Shown: positions 9,214 to 18,831 of the stretch, piece by piece
Layout: each line of letters starts with the position of its first letter
Numbering within the stretch: the stretch's first letter is position 1
Origin: Xenorhabdus bovienii SS-2004
GTDB taxonomy: Bacteria > Pseudomonadota > Gammaproteobacteria > Enterobacterales > Enterobacteriaceae
Assembly (NCBI RefSeq): GCF_000027225.1
Contig: NC_013892.1
Span: 2,294,001-2,358,000 of the forward strand
DNA: 64,000 bases
Direction: 5' to 3'
Notes under the pieces: generated by a model
The model's database searches: none
What the model saw: the letters and a program-made list of their open reading frames with translations, nothing else
What the model was told of the DNA's origin: nothing
Position numbers and translations under genes: made by a program

Positions 9214-9663
9214 TTGACATGGATCATTAGCTTGTTATCGCTTTTTCGTCTATCACAACGCCGAATACCTGCTTTGATCGCCTCACTGGCGATTTTGATG
9301 TTGTTCATTGGACCAGTGGTATCAAAAACTCTGGAGCATCGGCGTGACAGCATAAAAAGCGAAGCCCACCACAACATGCCAATGTCTGGCATGCAAAATA
9401 GCAATAATCATCATTACGCATCATCGGTAAATGGTCATGATATGCATCATGGCGCTTCCCATACCCATACGGGGTTGATGGATGATATTGCCTGTGGTTA
9501 TTGTCAGCTTCTGATTAACCTGCCATTGCTGACGTGGGTGTTTATTCCGTTTATCTGGCTGGCACTGACTATCTCCCGCACCCCTCCAGTCCGGTTTTTT
9601 TTGGGTTCTGCTATTCAGCTGTTTTATGGCGAATCGCAACCGCGCGCCCCACCCCTTAATTAA
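9214..9663 (+). CDS. DUF2946 family protein, copper-associated
   Basis: A 149-residue protein with one N-terminal membrane/signal segment (residues ~18-37), a strongly His/Met-rich stretch (~51-86, including HDMHHGASHTH), the CGYC motif (Cys94, Cys97), a second hydrophobic segment and the QPRAPP tail typical of DUF2946. This family is commonly encoded next to TonB-dependent copper receptors, as here. The His, Met and paired Cys suggest Cu binding at the periplasmic side of the inner membrane; that role is inference. It probably shares a transcript with the receptor about 120 bp downstream. Confidence 0.8.
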   Translation: MTWIISLLSLFRLSQRRIPALIASLAILMLFIGPVVSKTLEHRRDSIKSEAHHNMPMSGMQNSNNHHYASSVNGHDMHHGASHTHTGLMDDIACGYCQLLINLPLLTWVFIPFIWLALTISRTPPVRFFLGSAIQLFYGESQPRAPPLN

Positions 9664-9782
9664 TCTATTTAATTGAAATAATTCATTTATTTTCCTTGCT
9701 ATACGCTGTTTGTAAGGCAAGTCAATATTTTTTCAAGCAAATTTAAAAACAGGATTTGTTTTTAATTAAGGGATATTTTTTT

Positions 9783-11831
9783 ATGTCTACTACACAATTA
9801 TTTCGCGTATCACCTCTGACAGCCGCTTTAGCTGTCATTCTCTTTATGCCTGCCAGTAGCTTGGCTGCAACAGGTGAAGATAACAACGACAAAGAGATAA
9901 AAGACACACAGACAGTTAATGATAGAGAATCTGTGATAATTGTGACCGCTCCGGCAATTTCACCACTCACTATAGCTACCTCACCCAAAACACCTCGTCA
10001 GCCTGTACCCGCTAGCGATGGTTCGGATTACCTGAAAACTATTCCTGGTTTTTCCCAAATTCGTAACGGTGGTACTAATGGTGACCCAGTATTTCGTGGC
10101 ATGTTTGGCTCGCGCCTCCGTATGTTGGTTGATGATGGTGAAATATTGGGTTCTTGTCCGTCACGTATGGATGCACCAAGCTCCTACATTTCACCTGAAA
10201 GTTATGATGTTCTGAGTCTGGTTAAAGGGCCTCAAACTGTACTTTGGGGTGCAGGAAACTCCGCAGGAACGGTTCGTTTTGAACGCACCCGTCCTCAGTT
10301 CGACAAACTGGGTGCTCAAGGTAATATCAGTACGGTAGCGGCTTCCAATGGGCGTTGGGATGGTAATGCTGACCTCAGTTTTGGTAATGAACTCGGCTAT
10401 GTGCGTTTGAGCGGTAATAAATCACGCTCTAACGATTATAAAGATGGTGATAGTAATCGCGTACCTTCTCGCTGGGATAAATGGAATACCGACATCGCAG
10501 TCGGCTGGACGCCGGATGATGATACTTTGCTGGAGTTAACAGCTGGTCAGGGTGATGGAAAAGCACGTTATGCTGGACGTAGTATGGATGGCTCCAAATT
10601 CAAACGGGAAAGTTTTGGTGTGCGTTTTGAAAAGTCCAACATCAGTGACGTGTTCGACAAGTTTGAAACCAATTTTTATTACAATTACACCAACCATATT
10701 ATGGACAACTATTCCCTGCGTACCCCTTCCCCAATGAGTATGGGAGGACATGGTAGCCATGGTGGTGGAAAACATGGTGGACATGGAATGGGTGCCATGG
10801 AACTGGATCGCCGTACTATGGGCGGCCGTATGATGGGGACTTGGATTTGGGAAGATTTTAAGTTACAGAGCGGTGTAGATACTCAGTCCAATACCCATCG
10901 AAACAAATATGACACTGTTTGGGTGAAAGATGCTCGCTACCGTAATTATGGTATTTTCAGTGAGTTAACTTGGGACGCCACTGAACAGAGTAAAGCTATC
11001 GGTGGTGCTCGCCTGGATAGAGTACTCGTGGATAATTACGTTAAGGCAGCAGAACGGACAGCCACTCTACCTTCTGGCTTCATTCGGCTAGAACATAATC
11101 TGACGGAAGTACCGTTGATGTTTTATGCTGGCGTGGGTTATACCGAACGTTTTCCTGATTATTGGGAACTGTTCTCATCAAAATCAGGGAATAACGTCTT
11201 CAGAGATTTGAAAACCGAGAAAACCACTCAGTTGGATATCGGGGCGCAATATCATGGCCAATATTTTAGTGGTTGGGTATCTGCTTACGTAGGTAAAGTT
11301 AATGACTTTATCCTGTTCCGCTATTCCCCAACAGATAGGACAAAAAATAAGGCGAATAATGTAGATGCCACTATTATGGGTGGAGAAATGGGTGCCAGCT
11401 ATCAGTTGAGCGACCATTGGAAAACCGACGCAAGTCTGGCTTATTCTTGGGCGAAGAATACTTCCGATCATCGCCCATTGCCACAAACTCCACCATTAGA
11501 AGCGCGATTTGGACTGACTTGGGAGCATGGAGACTGGACAAGTAGCGGTTTGCTTCGTGTTGTTAGCAGTCAAAACCGAGTGTCAATCAATGAAGGCAAC
11601 GTTGTCGGTAAGGATTTTGATCGTAGTGCCGGATTTGCTATCCTGTCTGCAAACACCACCTATAAAGTGACTAAAAATGTTCAGGTTAGCGCCGGTATTG
11701 ACAACATTTTTGACAGAACTTACAGCGAGCACCTTAACTTAGCCGGAAGTAACAATTTTGGTTATTCTGGCAATACGCCAGTAAACGAGCCGGGTCGTAC
11801 TTATTGGGCTAGAGTGAACGTTAAATTCTAA
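9783..11831 (+). CDS. TonB-dependent outer-membrane copper receptor (OprC/NosA type)
   Basis: The 682-residue protein has a signal peptide (to about SSLAA), a TonB-box-like ESVIIVTAP segment, a plug domain (YLKTIPGFSQIRNGG through VKGPQTVLWG) and a 22-strand barrel ending in an aromatic-terminated strand (ARVNVKF). DNIFDRTY near the end is a signature of the copper-receptor subfamily. A surface-loop region near residues 312-356 is extremely rich in Met, His and Gly, fitting copper capture. The start at 9783 has TAAGGGA upstream; the frame could extend nine codons further without an RBS. It follows the DUF2946 gene, a usual partner, and is closed by a strong terminator. Confidence 0.92.
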   Translation: MSTTQLFRVSPLTAALAVILFMPASSLAATGEDNNDKEIKDTQTVNDRESVIIVTAPAISPLTIATSPKTPRQPVPASDGSDYLKTIPGFSQIRNGGTNGDPVFRGMFGSRLRMLVDDGEILGSCPSRMDAPSSYISPESYDVLSLVKGPQTVLWGAGNSAGTVRFERTRPQFDKLGAQGNISTVAASNGRWDGNADLSFGNELGYVRLSGNKSRSNDYKDGDSNRVPSRWDKWNTDIAVGWTPDDDTLLELTAGQGDGKARYAGRSMDGSKFKRESFGVRFEKSNISDVFDKFETNFYYNYTNHIMDNYSLRTPSPMSMGGHGSHGGGKHGGHGMGAMELDRRTMGGRMMGTWIWEDFKLQSGVDTQSNTHRNKYDTVWVKDARYRNYGIFSELTWDATEQSKAIGGARLDRVLVDNYVKAAERTATLPSGFIRLEHNLTEVPLMFYAGVGYTERFPDYWELFSSKSGNNVFRDLKTEKTTQLDIGAQYHGQYFSGWVSAYVGKVNDFILFRYSPTDRTKNKANNVDATIMGGEMGASYQLSDHWKTDASLAYSWAKNTSDHRPLPQTPPLEARFGLTWEHGDWTSSGLLRVVSSQNRVSINEGNVVGKDFDRSAGFAILSANTTYKVTKNVQVSAGIDNIFDRTYSEHLNLAGSNNFGYSGNTPVNEPGRTYWARVNVKF

Positions 11832-11839
11832 ACCTACTT

Positions 11840-11871
11840 TTCGCCCTGACACATTAGTCAGGGCGAATTTT
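11840..11871 (+). terminator. Intrinsic terminator of the copper receptor gene
   Basis: Perfect 11 bp stem (TTCGCCCTGAC / GTCAGGGCGAA) with a six-base loop and a TTTT tail, starting eight bases after the receptor stop codon. Confidence 0.92.
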
Positions 11872-11974
11872 CCGTCTTTATTAAGTGCCTTTCATTAAAG
11901 ATATATTTTATTGAATCTACTTTTATATCTTTAAAATAAGATACTTTTTTCTATCTTCATTTCTCGGAAACATT

Positions 11975-12466
11975 TCAAGTCGCAGATTCATTGGTGAGTA
12001 ACCAATGGCGTAACAATATGGTAATCTGCTCTTGTTCTTCTTCCGTCAATGGCTGGAGAATAGCTCTTTCGTTCTCCAAATGGCTTTCGACAGCATTATC
12101 TATAAGTGTTTTTCCTTCAGGAGTCAGAAAAACTTTGCAGCTACGTCGGTCTTCTTCATTGGCGATACGCTCAATTAGCCCTCGCTGTACCATATGTTCA
12201 ATACGGGTACTCATTGCACCGGAAGTCAGCATAACTGATTGATACATCTCAGTTGGTGTAATTGGCGTGTTATAACGGCGAAGTGTAGCGAGAATATCAA
12301 ACTCAATGGCACTCAAACCATGCGCTTTAAAGGCATGTTGCAGACGCTGTTCAATGATTTTGTTTACACGGACTAACCTCCCAATCACACCCATCGGTGA
12401 AGGATCGAGGTCTGGACGCTGCTGTTCCCACTGTATTAGCAAACGGTCAACGTGATCGTACTTCAT
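11975..12466 (-). CDS. MarR-family transcriptional regulator
   Basis: A 163-residue protein with the MarR winged helix: recognition region LTSGAMSTRIEHMVQRGLI followed by the wing RIANEEDRRSCKVFLT, which has the family D-R-R-S motif. N- and C-terminal helices would form the dimer interface. It is transcribed divergently from the EamA transporter and FMN reductase genes, the classic arrangement for a MarR repressor of an exporter relieved by small aromatic or oxidant ligands. The 127 bp between the divergent starts contains AAGATACTT-type repeats that could be its operators. Confidence 0.88.
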   Translation of the reverse strand: MKYDHVDRLLIQWEQQRPDLDPSPMGVIGRLVRVNKIIEQRLQHAFKAHGLSAIEFDILATLRRYNTPITPTEMYQSVMLTSGAMSTRIEHMVQRGLIERIANEEDRRSCKVFLTPEGKTLIDNAVESHLENERAILQPLTEEEQEQITILLRHWLLTNESAT

Positions 12467-12545
12467 TCTTTTTCCCTATTAATTTATTCCAACAAAAAGA
12501 TACTTGATAAAAATCGTTTAGGCTATTATTTTAATTTACCTTTAA

Positions 12546-12560
12546 ATAAAGATACTTTAT
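12546..12560. promoter_or_regulatory. Putative MarR operator
   Basis: Inverted repeat ATAAAG-ATA-CTTTAT in the divergent promoter region, 34 bp before the EamA start. A related AAAGATACTTGAT sequence lies near 12496-12508 next to the marR start. Assignment rests on position and symmetry only. Confidence 0.45.
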
Positions 12561-12593
12561 ATTGAGTTAAAATCCTCAAAAAAGGAAATTTTC

Positions 12594-13481
12594 ATGCAGG
12601 AAACGAGAATACACAGTAATATTTTGCTTACCGCACTAGCGCCCATCGTATGGGGCAGCACCTATATTGTCGCCACTGAAATAATACCGCCCAACATGCC
12701 CCTGTTGGCTTCTACCGTCAGAGCGTTGCCTGCTGGCATATTATTATTGTTGATTTGCCGCACCGTGCCAAAAGGAATGTGGTGGCTGCGTCTTACCGTT
12801 CTGGGGTTACTTAACATTGGCGCTTTTTTCTATTTCCTTTTCGTTGCAGCGGGGTATCTTCCCGGAGGTATGGCGTCGTTAATTATGTCTTGTCAGCCTG
12901 TGATTGTTATATTCCTAAGTGCTTATTTATTAAGAACATCACTGACAAGAAAACATTTTTTTTCGGCAATACTGGGGCTTATTGGAATCACATTACTAGT
13001 AATGAATTCAGCCACCAGCCTGAACTGGCAGGGCATTATCGCAGGGTTTGCTGGTTGTAGCTGTATGGCATTGGGGATTGTTCTGACCAAGTATTGGAAC
13101 CGCCCTGTTAATCTATCATTACTGAGTTTTACGGGCTGGCAATTAACACTGGGTGGATTGATGTTACTACCAATCGCAATTTACACAGAAGGTGTGCCAC
13201 AACAGCTCACACCAACTAATATCATCGGCTATGGTTATTTGTGTCTGATTGGTGCTGTTTTAGCATACATCATTTGGTTTCGTGGCATTGAAAAACTTCC
13301 CGTTGTAAGCATTTCATTCTTGGGATTTCTGAGTCCATTATCAGCCTGCGTTCTGGGATTTGTTTTTCTGAAACAAACATTTTCCTTGCTACAATTTTTC
13401 GGAGCCTGCACCATCATTGTTTCTGTCTGGCTTTCTATTCCCCGGAATCAGACACAAAAATCCAATAACTCTACAATCTAA
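12594..13481 (+). CDS. EamA/DMT-family inner-membrane exporter
   Basis: The 295-residue protein has ten predicted hydrophobic helices in two EamA repeats (about residues 10-140 and 148-285), with WGSTYIVATE in the first helix pair as in YdcZ/RhaT-like drug/metabolite transporters. Such proteins export amino acids, metabolites or drugs. It forms a unit with the flavin reductase 32 bp downstream and is divergent from the MarR gene, which suggests ligand-induced efflux. The substrate cannot be assigned. Confidence 0.85.
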   Translation: MQETRIHSNILLTALAPIVWGSTYIVATEIIPPNMPLLASTVRALPAGILLLLICRTVPKGMWWLRLTVLGLLNIGAFFYFLFVAAGYLPGGMASLIMSCQPVIVIFLSAYLLRTSLTRKHFFSAILGLIGITLLVMNSATSLNWQGIIAGFAGCSCMALGIVLTKYWNRPVNLSLLSFTGWQLTLGGLMLLPIAIYTEGVPQQLTPTNIIGYGYLCLIGAVLAYIIWFRGIEKLPVVSISFLGFLSPLSACVLGFVFLKQTFSLLQFFGACTIIVSVWLSIPRNQTQKSNNSTI

Positions 13482-13513
13482 TAAAATAGTAAAAAGGATG
13501 AAAAGAATCATCA

Positions 13514-14110
13514 ATGAAACTTACCCTTATCTCTGGTAGTCAACGTCCGGATTCTCGTAGTCAACGTGTTGCATCATACTTGCAAGAATTAAGTCGTGAA
13601 TATGGATTTACTGATATATATCTCCTTGACCTGTCTAATGTAGAGCTTCCATTTCACGATGGTTACACAACGGATATATCAGCAGAATCGCATCCTTGGC
13701 AGGCTTTCGCTCCGAATCTAAGAGAAAGTGATGCATTTATTTTTATTACTCCAGAATGGCACGGTATGGCAACGCCGGCACTGAAAAATTTCCTGTTGTA
13801 TTGCTCAGTGACAGAACTGGGTCATAAACCTGCGCTATTGGCCAGTGTTTCCGCCAGCATGAACGGTGTTTATCCTCTTAGCGAATTACGCATGACAGGC
13901 TTTAAGAACAATCACGTCTGTTTTCTGCCTGATCATTTAATTTTCCGCCAAAGTGAAGACCTGATTTCGACAGATTTGGCTTGTGGTAATGCTGAATTTG
14001 AAGCACGTGCGAAATATACGCTGAAACTATTGAAGGCTTATGCTGAAGCTTTGAAGCAAGTACGCGAAGTCATTGGAGAAGAAAGCAAAAATTACCCTTA
14101 TGGTATGTAA
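13514..14110 (+). CDS. NADPH-dependent FMN reductase-like flavoprotein
   Basis: A 198-residue flavodoxin-fold protein (FMN_red family). ISGSQRPDSRSQRVA near residues 6-20 is the FMN phosphate loop and TPEWHGMATPALKNFL (~76-91) is the conserved second FMN contact. The family includes NAD(P)H-dependent FMN, quinone, azo and chromate reductases of the cytosol. It lies 32 bp after the EamA gene and is likely coexpressed under the divergent MarR, consistent with a response to electrophiles or quinones. Confidence 0.85.
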   Translation: MKLTLISGSQRPDSRSQRVASYLQELSREYGFTDIYLLDLSNVELPFHDGYTTDISAESHPWQAFAPNLRESDAFIFITPEWHGMATPALKNFLLYCSVTELGHKPALLASVSASMNGVYPLSELRMTGFKNNHVCFLPDHLIFRQSEDLISTDLACGNAEFEARAKYTLKLLKAYAEALKQVREVIGEESKNYPYGM

Positions 14111-14626
14111 AACAGATAAAAACAACAACTTGCACTGATGGATAAACCTCGGCTCAACTATCTGAGCCGAGAATAAAACTGAATGGACATGACATTTTTC
14201 TATCTTCCTTCATGTTTTTGATGCCGAAAAACATAATAACTGTATAAAAACACAGTACACCGTATTTTTGGCATTTTTGTTTAAAAAACAGACTTTCTTG
14301 GATTTAAAAATAGCCATAAGTATCAAAAATTCAGCATTTAAATAGATGCTAGGGTTTCCTACCCTAGAGTGCTTTAACTTAATGTAAATGGAAAAGCCAT
14401 TCCTTTTGAATATACGTCAATGGTTATTGATTTAGAAAAGCATCTGCGTTTAATTATTTATGCAGAAATCTGAGAGAAAATTCCCCCTCAACTGGGAAAA
14501 AACAACATCCACAGTGATATGTAAAGTACAGAGTTACGGGATATTCTGAGCAGTGTTATGACATAATTTTTTTACAATTGTTTTAAAGTTTTTTTAAAAA
14601 AATAATAAAATTAATTATTGTTTAAG
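14111..14626. other. Gene-free stretch with two hairpins
   Basis: A perfect 9 bp stem (CTCGGCTCA / TGAGCCGAG, 14148-14171) follows the flavin reductase; it lacks a clear T-run but is well placed as a terminator. A second perfect 7 bp stem (CTAGGGT / ACCCTAG) lies at 14349-14367. An open frame ending at about 14473 (KAIPFEYTSMVIDLEKHL) has no start, RBS or recognised family and may be a remnant. No complete gene is visible. Confidence 0.5.
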
Positions 14627-15319
14627 CTAATTTTTCTTTTTTAAAACAAATATCGTGAAAGGAGAAATAGTAAATTGTGGGATGGTTAGAATTGATTGTT
14701 GGTAAAGAGAAAATCCCATCTCCTCCGAAAGAGTTATTAATTTGCTAAAAGACCAAAATGTATCATTAAAAGTAAACTGTTCCCCTGATTTTGTCCGCAT
14801 GCTGACAGGTAGTGCCTCTCCATCATGGTAAATTTTACCCTCTTCTCCTGTTTTGAATGTCCCGAAGTCTACTCCTATCGCATTCAAGTTAAAACTAAAA
14901 ACGATATAGTAACCATGTTCAATAAGAGCATCATTGACTTGGCGTAGCAGTAACTTAATTGAATCTTCGGTATTTAGAGTGCAAAGCAAAAAAGAACTTA
15001 TGACAGCGTCGAATTTACTATTATTATTAATATAATTTGGTAGTTCGCTTGCGTAAATAAACGTAGCTCCGCTATTTTTATGCTTTTCTCTTGCATTTTC
15101 TAAAGCGTGTTCTGAAATATCAGCACCAACTACCTGAGAGGCGATAGATGTAAGAAAAGGAATCAGTTCGCCTGAACCACAACCGAGATCTAATACTTTA
15201 TTTATTGAACGATGTTGTTTAATGAAATTAGAAATAGCAGTAAATCCATATTGCTCCTCAAGGATATTATCGTACTGTGAGAATAATTTAAATATATCTT
15301 TTTCTTTCCACTGACTCAT
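14627..15319 (-). CDS. Class I SAM-dependent methyltransferase
   Basis: The 230-residue protein has methyltransferase motif I VLDLGCGSG at residues 42-50, an acidic loop VVGADIS ending the second strand, and a FDAVISSFLLCTL motif IV region, the order of a Methyltransf_11/25 domain. It transfers a methyl group from S-adenosylmethionine; the acceptor (small molecule, lipid or other) is not evident. It is a single gene, divergent from the autotransporter, with AT-rich flanks. AGGTGAG lies just before the ATG. Confidence 0.82.
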   Translation of the reverse strand: MSQWKEKDIFKLFSQYDNILEEQYGFTAISNFIKQHRSINKVLDLGCGSGELIPFLTSIASQVVGADISEHALENAREKHKNSGATFIYASELPNYINNNSKFDAVISSFLLCTLNTEDSIKLLLRQVNDALIEHGYYIVFSFNLNAIGVDFGTFKTGEEGKIYHDGEALPVSMRTKSGEQFTFNDTFWSFSKLITLSEEMGFSLYQQSILTIPQFTISPFTIFVLKKKN

Positions 15320-15661
15320 AAACTCACCTCAAGAATTATTAATAAGATACATAATTATCGCACCTACAACTATAAGTAAAATTCCAAAGTGTGACTATGT
15401 TATTTTTGTAACTAAACTGTTATAAAAAAGTTAATAAGCTTCTTGCATTTCGGGTTTAATTATTATGCTATAGCGGATGTGGGCGAAGGATAGGTATTGC
15501 TATTGCTGGGAATGGGCAGCGGCATCTTAGTCAGAATGATCAGAAATTGGCACCGCCTTCTCTATAAATTTATCTCACTTTTCTTATAAAAACTTTCTGA
15601 AGAGCAGTATGAAAGACAGCGAACTGAAAGTCACTACTTTCCGAAAAATGGAAGCACTTTT
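15320..15661. other. Divergent intergenic region, methyltransferase / autotransporter
   Basis: A 342 bp AT-rich region holding the promoters of both divergent genes. No gene, repeat or recognised operator is visible. Confidence 0.5.
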
Positions 15662-18600
15662 ATGAAAAAAAACAATCAGTTACGGCCTATTTTTTTAGGG
15701 ATAACATTGTTATTTTGGCAATTACCTACTGGTTCGGTAATTGCTGCCACTGAATATCACGAACAGGGTAAAAAAGGTGTACCTGATAGTTGGTTGTCAG
15801 ATGAATTCAAAAATCAATGGGGATTGGCCTCTATCGGTGCCCATTATGCCTATGCCAGAGGTTATACGGGTAAAGGCATTAATGTTGGTGTATTAGATCA
15901 GTCAGTTACCAACCATTCTGAGTTTGCTGACAAACTAAAGATAATCGCTCCATCCGACATTTGGAGCTATAGTTATGATCCCTACAGCGATCTGATCAGC
16001 TTTGGTGCACATGGCAATCATGTGTCAGGAACCATTGCGGCGAACAGAGATGGCAAAGAAATGCACGGAGTAGCATTTGATGCTGGCTTGGTCACCGCAA
16101 AGTTTCTGCAAAATGATTACAACCGCACAGAAGCTATGATTCAAAGCGATGCTCGCATCATTAATAACAGTTGGGGAGTTCGTCCGCGCTATTTTGTGGG
16201 TAGAGACGGTAAACCTATCCGATGGCCTGATGGAACTATCGCTTACTATCCAGTTACACTGAAACAACTAATTAATTATGTCTCGCCAATTAAAGAAAAA
16301 CTAAACGAGTTAAGCCGCTCCCCGCTCCCTGTGACAGGGGAACCGTTAGCCAGTGATGCCGGCATGTTACGTGCTGCTCGCCAAGGAAAATTAATGGTTT
16401 TCGCTGCGGGTAACGCGAATAATTATAACGTGACTTGGTTACACGCGGGGATGCCTTATTTCTTCCCCGACGCACTGAAAAACTACCTTAGTGTCACCAA
16501 CCTAAAAGAAAACGATGTGATTGCACCGTCGTCAACTAGCTGTGGATATACCGCCAGTTATTGCCTGGCTGCACCAGGCACCAAGATTTACAGTAGCACT
16601 GGCGATTTTGTCTCGAAGAGTGGTGGCAAAATTGATGAGGACGCTTTAAAGAAAGGCGAGCTGGAGATTGATCCTACCTATGATTCTTACACAGGTACGT
16701 CAATGGCCGCGCCGCATGTGGCAGGAGCCGCCGCAGTTCTGATGCAACGTTTCCCTTATATGACTGCGGCGCAAATTGCCGATGTTATCAAAACTACCGC
16801 GACTGATTTGGGGACGCCGGGTCTTGATGATTTATATGGTTGGGGAAAACTGAATCTGAAAGATGCTATCAATGGCCCCAAAATGTTTATTACTAAGCAG
16901 GATATTCCCGCTAAATATTACATTGAAGGTTCGTATACCGAAACACAGTTTATCGCTAATATTGCTGGCATCGGTAGTCTGATTGAGCCAGGCACCACCG
17001 TACAACGAGTATGTAACAGTATTGAGTGTGCCTACGACTATTGGAGCAATGATATCAGTGGTCATGGTGGCCTGACTAAAACTGGCAGTGGTGCGCTCCT
17101 ACTTACCGGAGCCAGTACTTATTCTGGTCCAACATGGGTGAATCAAGGGCTGTTATTGGTAAACGGTTCGATAACCTCCGACGTGACAGTGCAACGCGAT
17201 GCAACCTTGAGCGGAAAAGGCACGATTGGCTCACTCACTGCTTACAATGGAGCTAACGTTGCACCGGGTAATACTGACGCTGCTCTGAATGTTGATCGCG
17301 AAGTCATTTTTGAAACAGGCTCCCGCTATCAGGTGACACTAATGCTGGATGGTAATAGTGATCGTATCCTGAGTAATGATATGGCAGGGTTGGAAGGTGG
17401 TGAAGTGCAAGTAACTTTGGAAAACCGGGGTAACTTGCTGTCGCAGCAAAAGGTACACAGTTTGCTTGGCCAGCAATACAATATTTTGCAAGCGAGAAAT
17501 GGCATCTATGGTCAATTTGACACCGTATCACAGGGGCATCTGTTCCTTGATATCCCGCTCAACTATCAATCTGATCGAGCGTTGCTGGATATAAAACGCA
17601 ACACAACCGAGTTTGCCAGCCTGGCCACAACGGCTAATGGACGTTCAGTTGCCAAAGCGGCTGATATGTTGAATTCAGACCATCCTGTTCATGAAAGTAT
17701 TCTGATGGTAAATTCAGCCGCACAGGCCAGTCAGGCATTCAGCCAACTTTCAGGACAGGTTCATGCTGATATTGCTGCTGCACAGATCAATAGCAGCCGC
17801 TATCTGCGCGATACATTGAATACTCGTTTGCGTCAGGCCAATGGCGGTGCCACTTCTCAGGAAATCAAAGCGGATACAGATGGTGCCTGGGTACAGATAA
17901 TGGGTAACTGGCAGCGCGCCAGCGGCAACAATGAAGTCAGCGGTTATCGGATGTCCAACTACGGCGTGTTGTTGGGTGTAGATAAAGACTTGTCCAGCGA
18001 CTGGCGGCTTGGTGTGGCTACCGGCTACACTCGTTCTTCTCTACATGGGGGCGATAATGCGTCAGCACGCAGTGATAACTATCACTTGGCTTTATATGGC
18101 AGCAAACAGATTGATGCTCTGGCATTACGTGCTGGTGTAGCCTACAGTTGGCATCGTTTTGACACCGAGCGCTCAGTTGCTTTTGGTGATCAGTCCGACG
18201 ATCTGAAAGCTAAATACGGTGCACGTACTGGACAATTATTTACCGAGGCGGGTTATGGTATCAAAACCTCTTGGCTGAATTTGGAACCGTTCGCTAACCT
18301 AACTTATGTTAACTTCCACAGCAATCGTATTAATGAACAAGGCGGAGCCGCTGCACTACACGGCGACAAAAAATCGCAGAATGCTACCTTCTCTACACTG
18401 GGTCTGCGTGCCGACCAAAAATGGAAAATCGAACGCGAATCCCAAAGAGAATTGCATGTGGGTGTATATGGTGAACTGGGCTGGCAACATCGGTTTGGTA
18501 ACATTAATCGTGGTACTAAGTTAGGCTTCAGCAATAGTAATACGATGTTTACCGTCAACAGTGTTTCGGCGGGGCGTGATGCAGCAGTGGTGAAAGCAGG

Positions 18601-18712
18601 TACTGAATTAGATATCGGCAAAAATACCACGCTGGCACTGGGATATAATGGCGTTTTATCAGGCAGTCATAAAGATAATGGTGTGTTTTTGAATGCTAAT
18701 TGGAGATTCTGA
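15662..18712 (+). CDS. Subtilisin-like serine protease autotransporter (type Va)
   Basis: The 1016-residue protein has a signal peptide (to about VIAA, residue 29) and an S8 peptidase domain with Asp79 (GVLDQS), His117 (AHGNHVSG), oxyanion Asn251 (AAGNAN) and Ser347 (GTSMAAPHVAG), so the catalytic set is complete. A passenger-associated repeat follows (LTKTGSGALLLTGA, ~residue 472), then an autotransporter beta-barrel (~740-1016) ending in NWRF, the aromatic-terminated Bam signal. The domain order matches SSP/NalP-type secreted proteases of Serratia and relatives. It would be exported by Sec and displayed or released at the cell surface; substrates are unknown. A terminator follows. Confidence 0.93.
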   Translation: MKKNNQLRPIFLGITLLFWQLPTGSVIAATEYHEQGKKGVPDSWLSDEFKNQWGLASIGAHYAYARGYTGKGINVGVLDQSVTNHSEFADKLKIIAPSDIWSYSYDPYSDLISFGAHGNHVSGTIAANRDGKEMHGVAFDAGLVTAKFLQNDYNRTEAMIQSDARIINNSWGVRPRYFVGRDGKPIRWPDGTIAYYPVTLKQLINYVSPIKEKLNELSRSPLPVTGEPLASDAGMLRAARQGKLMVFAAGNANNYNVTWLHAGMPYFFPDALKNYLSVTNLKENDVIAPSSTSCGYTASYCLAAPGTKIYSSTGDFVSKSGGKIDEDALKKGELEIDPTYDSYTGTSMAAPHVAGAAAVLMQRFPYMTAAQIADVIKTTATDLGTPGLDDLYGWGKLNLKDAINGPKMFITKQDIPAKYYIEGSYTETQFIANIAGIGSLIEPGTTVQRVCNSIECAYDYWSNDISGHGGLTKTGSGALLLTGASTYSGPTWVNQGLLLVNGSITSDVTVQRDATLSGKGTIGSLTAYNGANVAPGNTDAALNVDREVIFETGSRYQVTLMLDGNSDRILSNDMAGLEGGEVQVTLENRGNLLSQQKVHSLLGQQYNILQARNGIYGQFDTVSQGHLFLDIPLNYQSDRALLDIKRNTTEFASLATTANGRSVAKAADMLNSDHPVHESILMVNSAAQASQAFSQLSGQVHADIAAAQINSSRYLRDTLNTRLRQANGGATSQEIKADTDGAWVQIMGNWQRASGNNEVSGYRMSNYGVLLGVDKDLSSDWRLGVATGYTRSSLHGGDNASARSDNYHLALYGSKQIDALALRAGVAYSWHRFDTERSVAFGDQSDDLKAKYGARTGQLFTEAGYGIKTSWLNLEPFANLTYVNFHSNRINEQGGAAALHGDKKSQNATFSTLGLRADQKWKIERESQRELHVGVYGELGWQHRFGNINRGTKLGFSNSNTMFTVNSVSAGRDAAVVKAGTELDIGKNTTLALGYNGVLSGSHKDNGVFLNANWRF

Positions 18713-18750
18713 TCAGTAAAAATTGCCTGAGTATATTCTCAATAAAAAAT

Positions 18751-18783
18751 TCACTGCTGGCAAGCTGGCAGTGAGTTTTTTTC
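18751..18783 (+). terminator. Intrinsic terminator after the autotransporter gene
   Basis: Stem TCACTGCTGG / CTGGCAGTGA (two G-U pairs) with a CAAG loop followed by a run of seven T. Confidence 0.85.
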
Positions 18784-18831
18784 ATCCCTGAATAGGGAAA
18801 TGCATCTAGGCACCAACGTCATTGATCTTGG

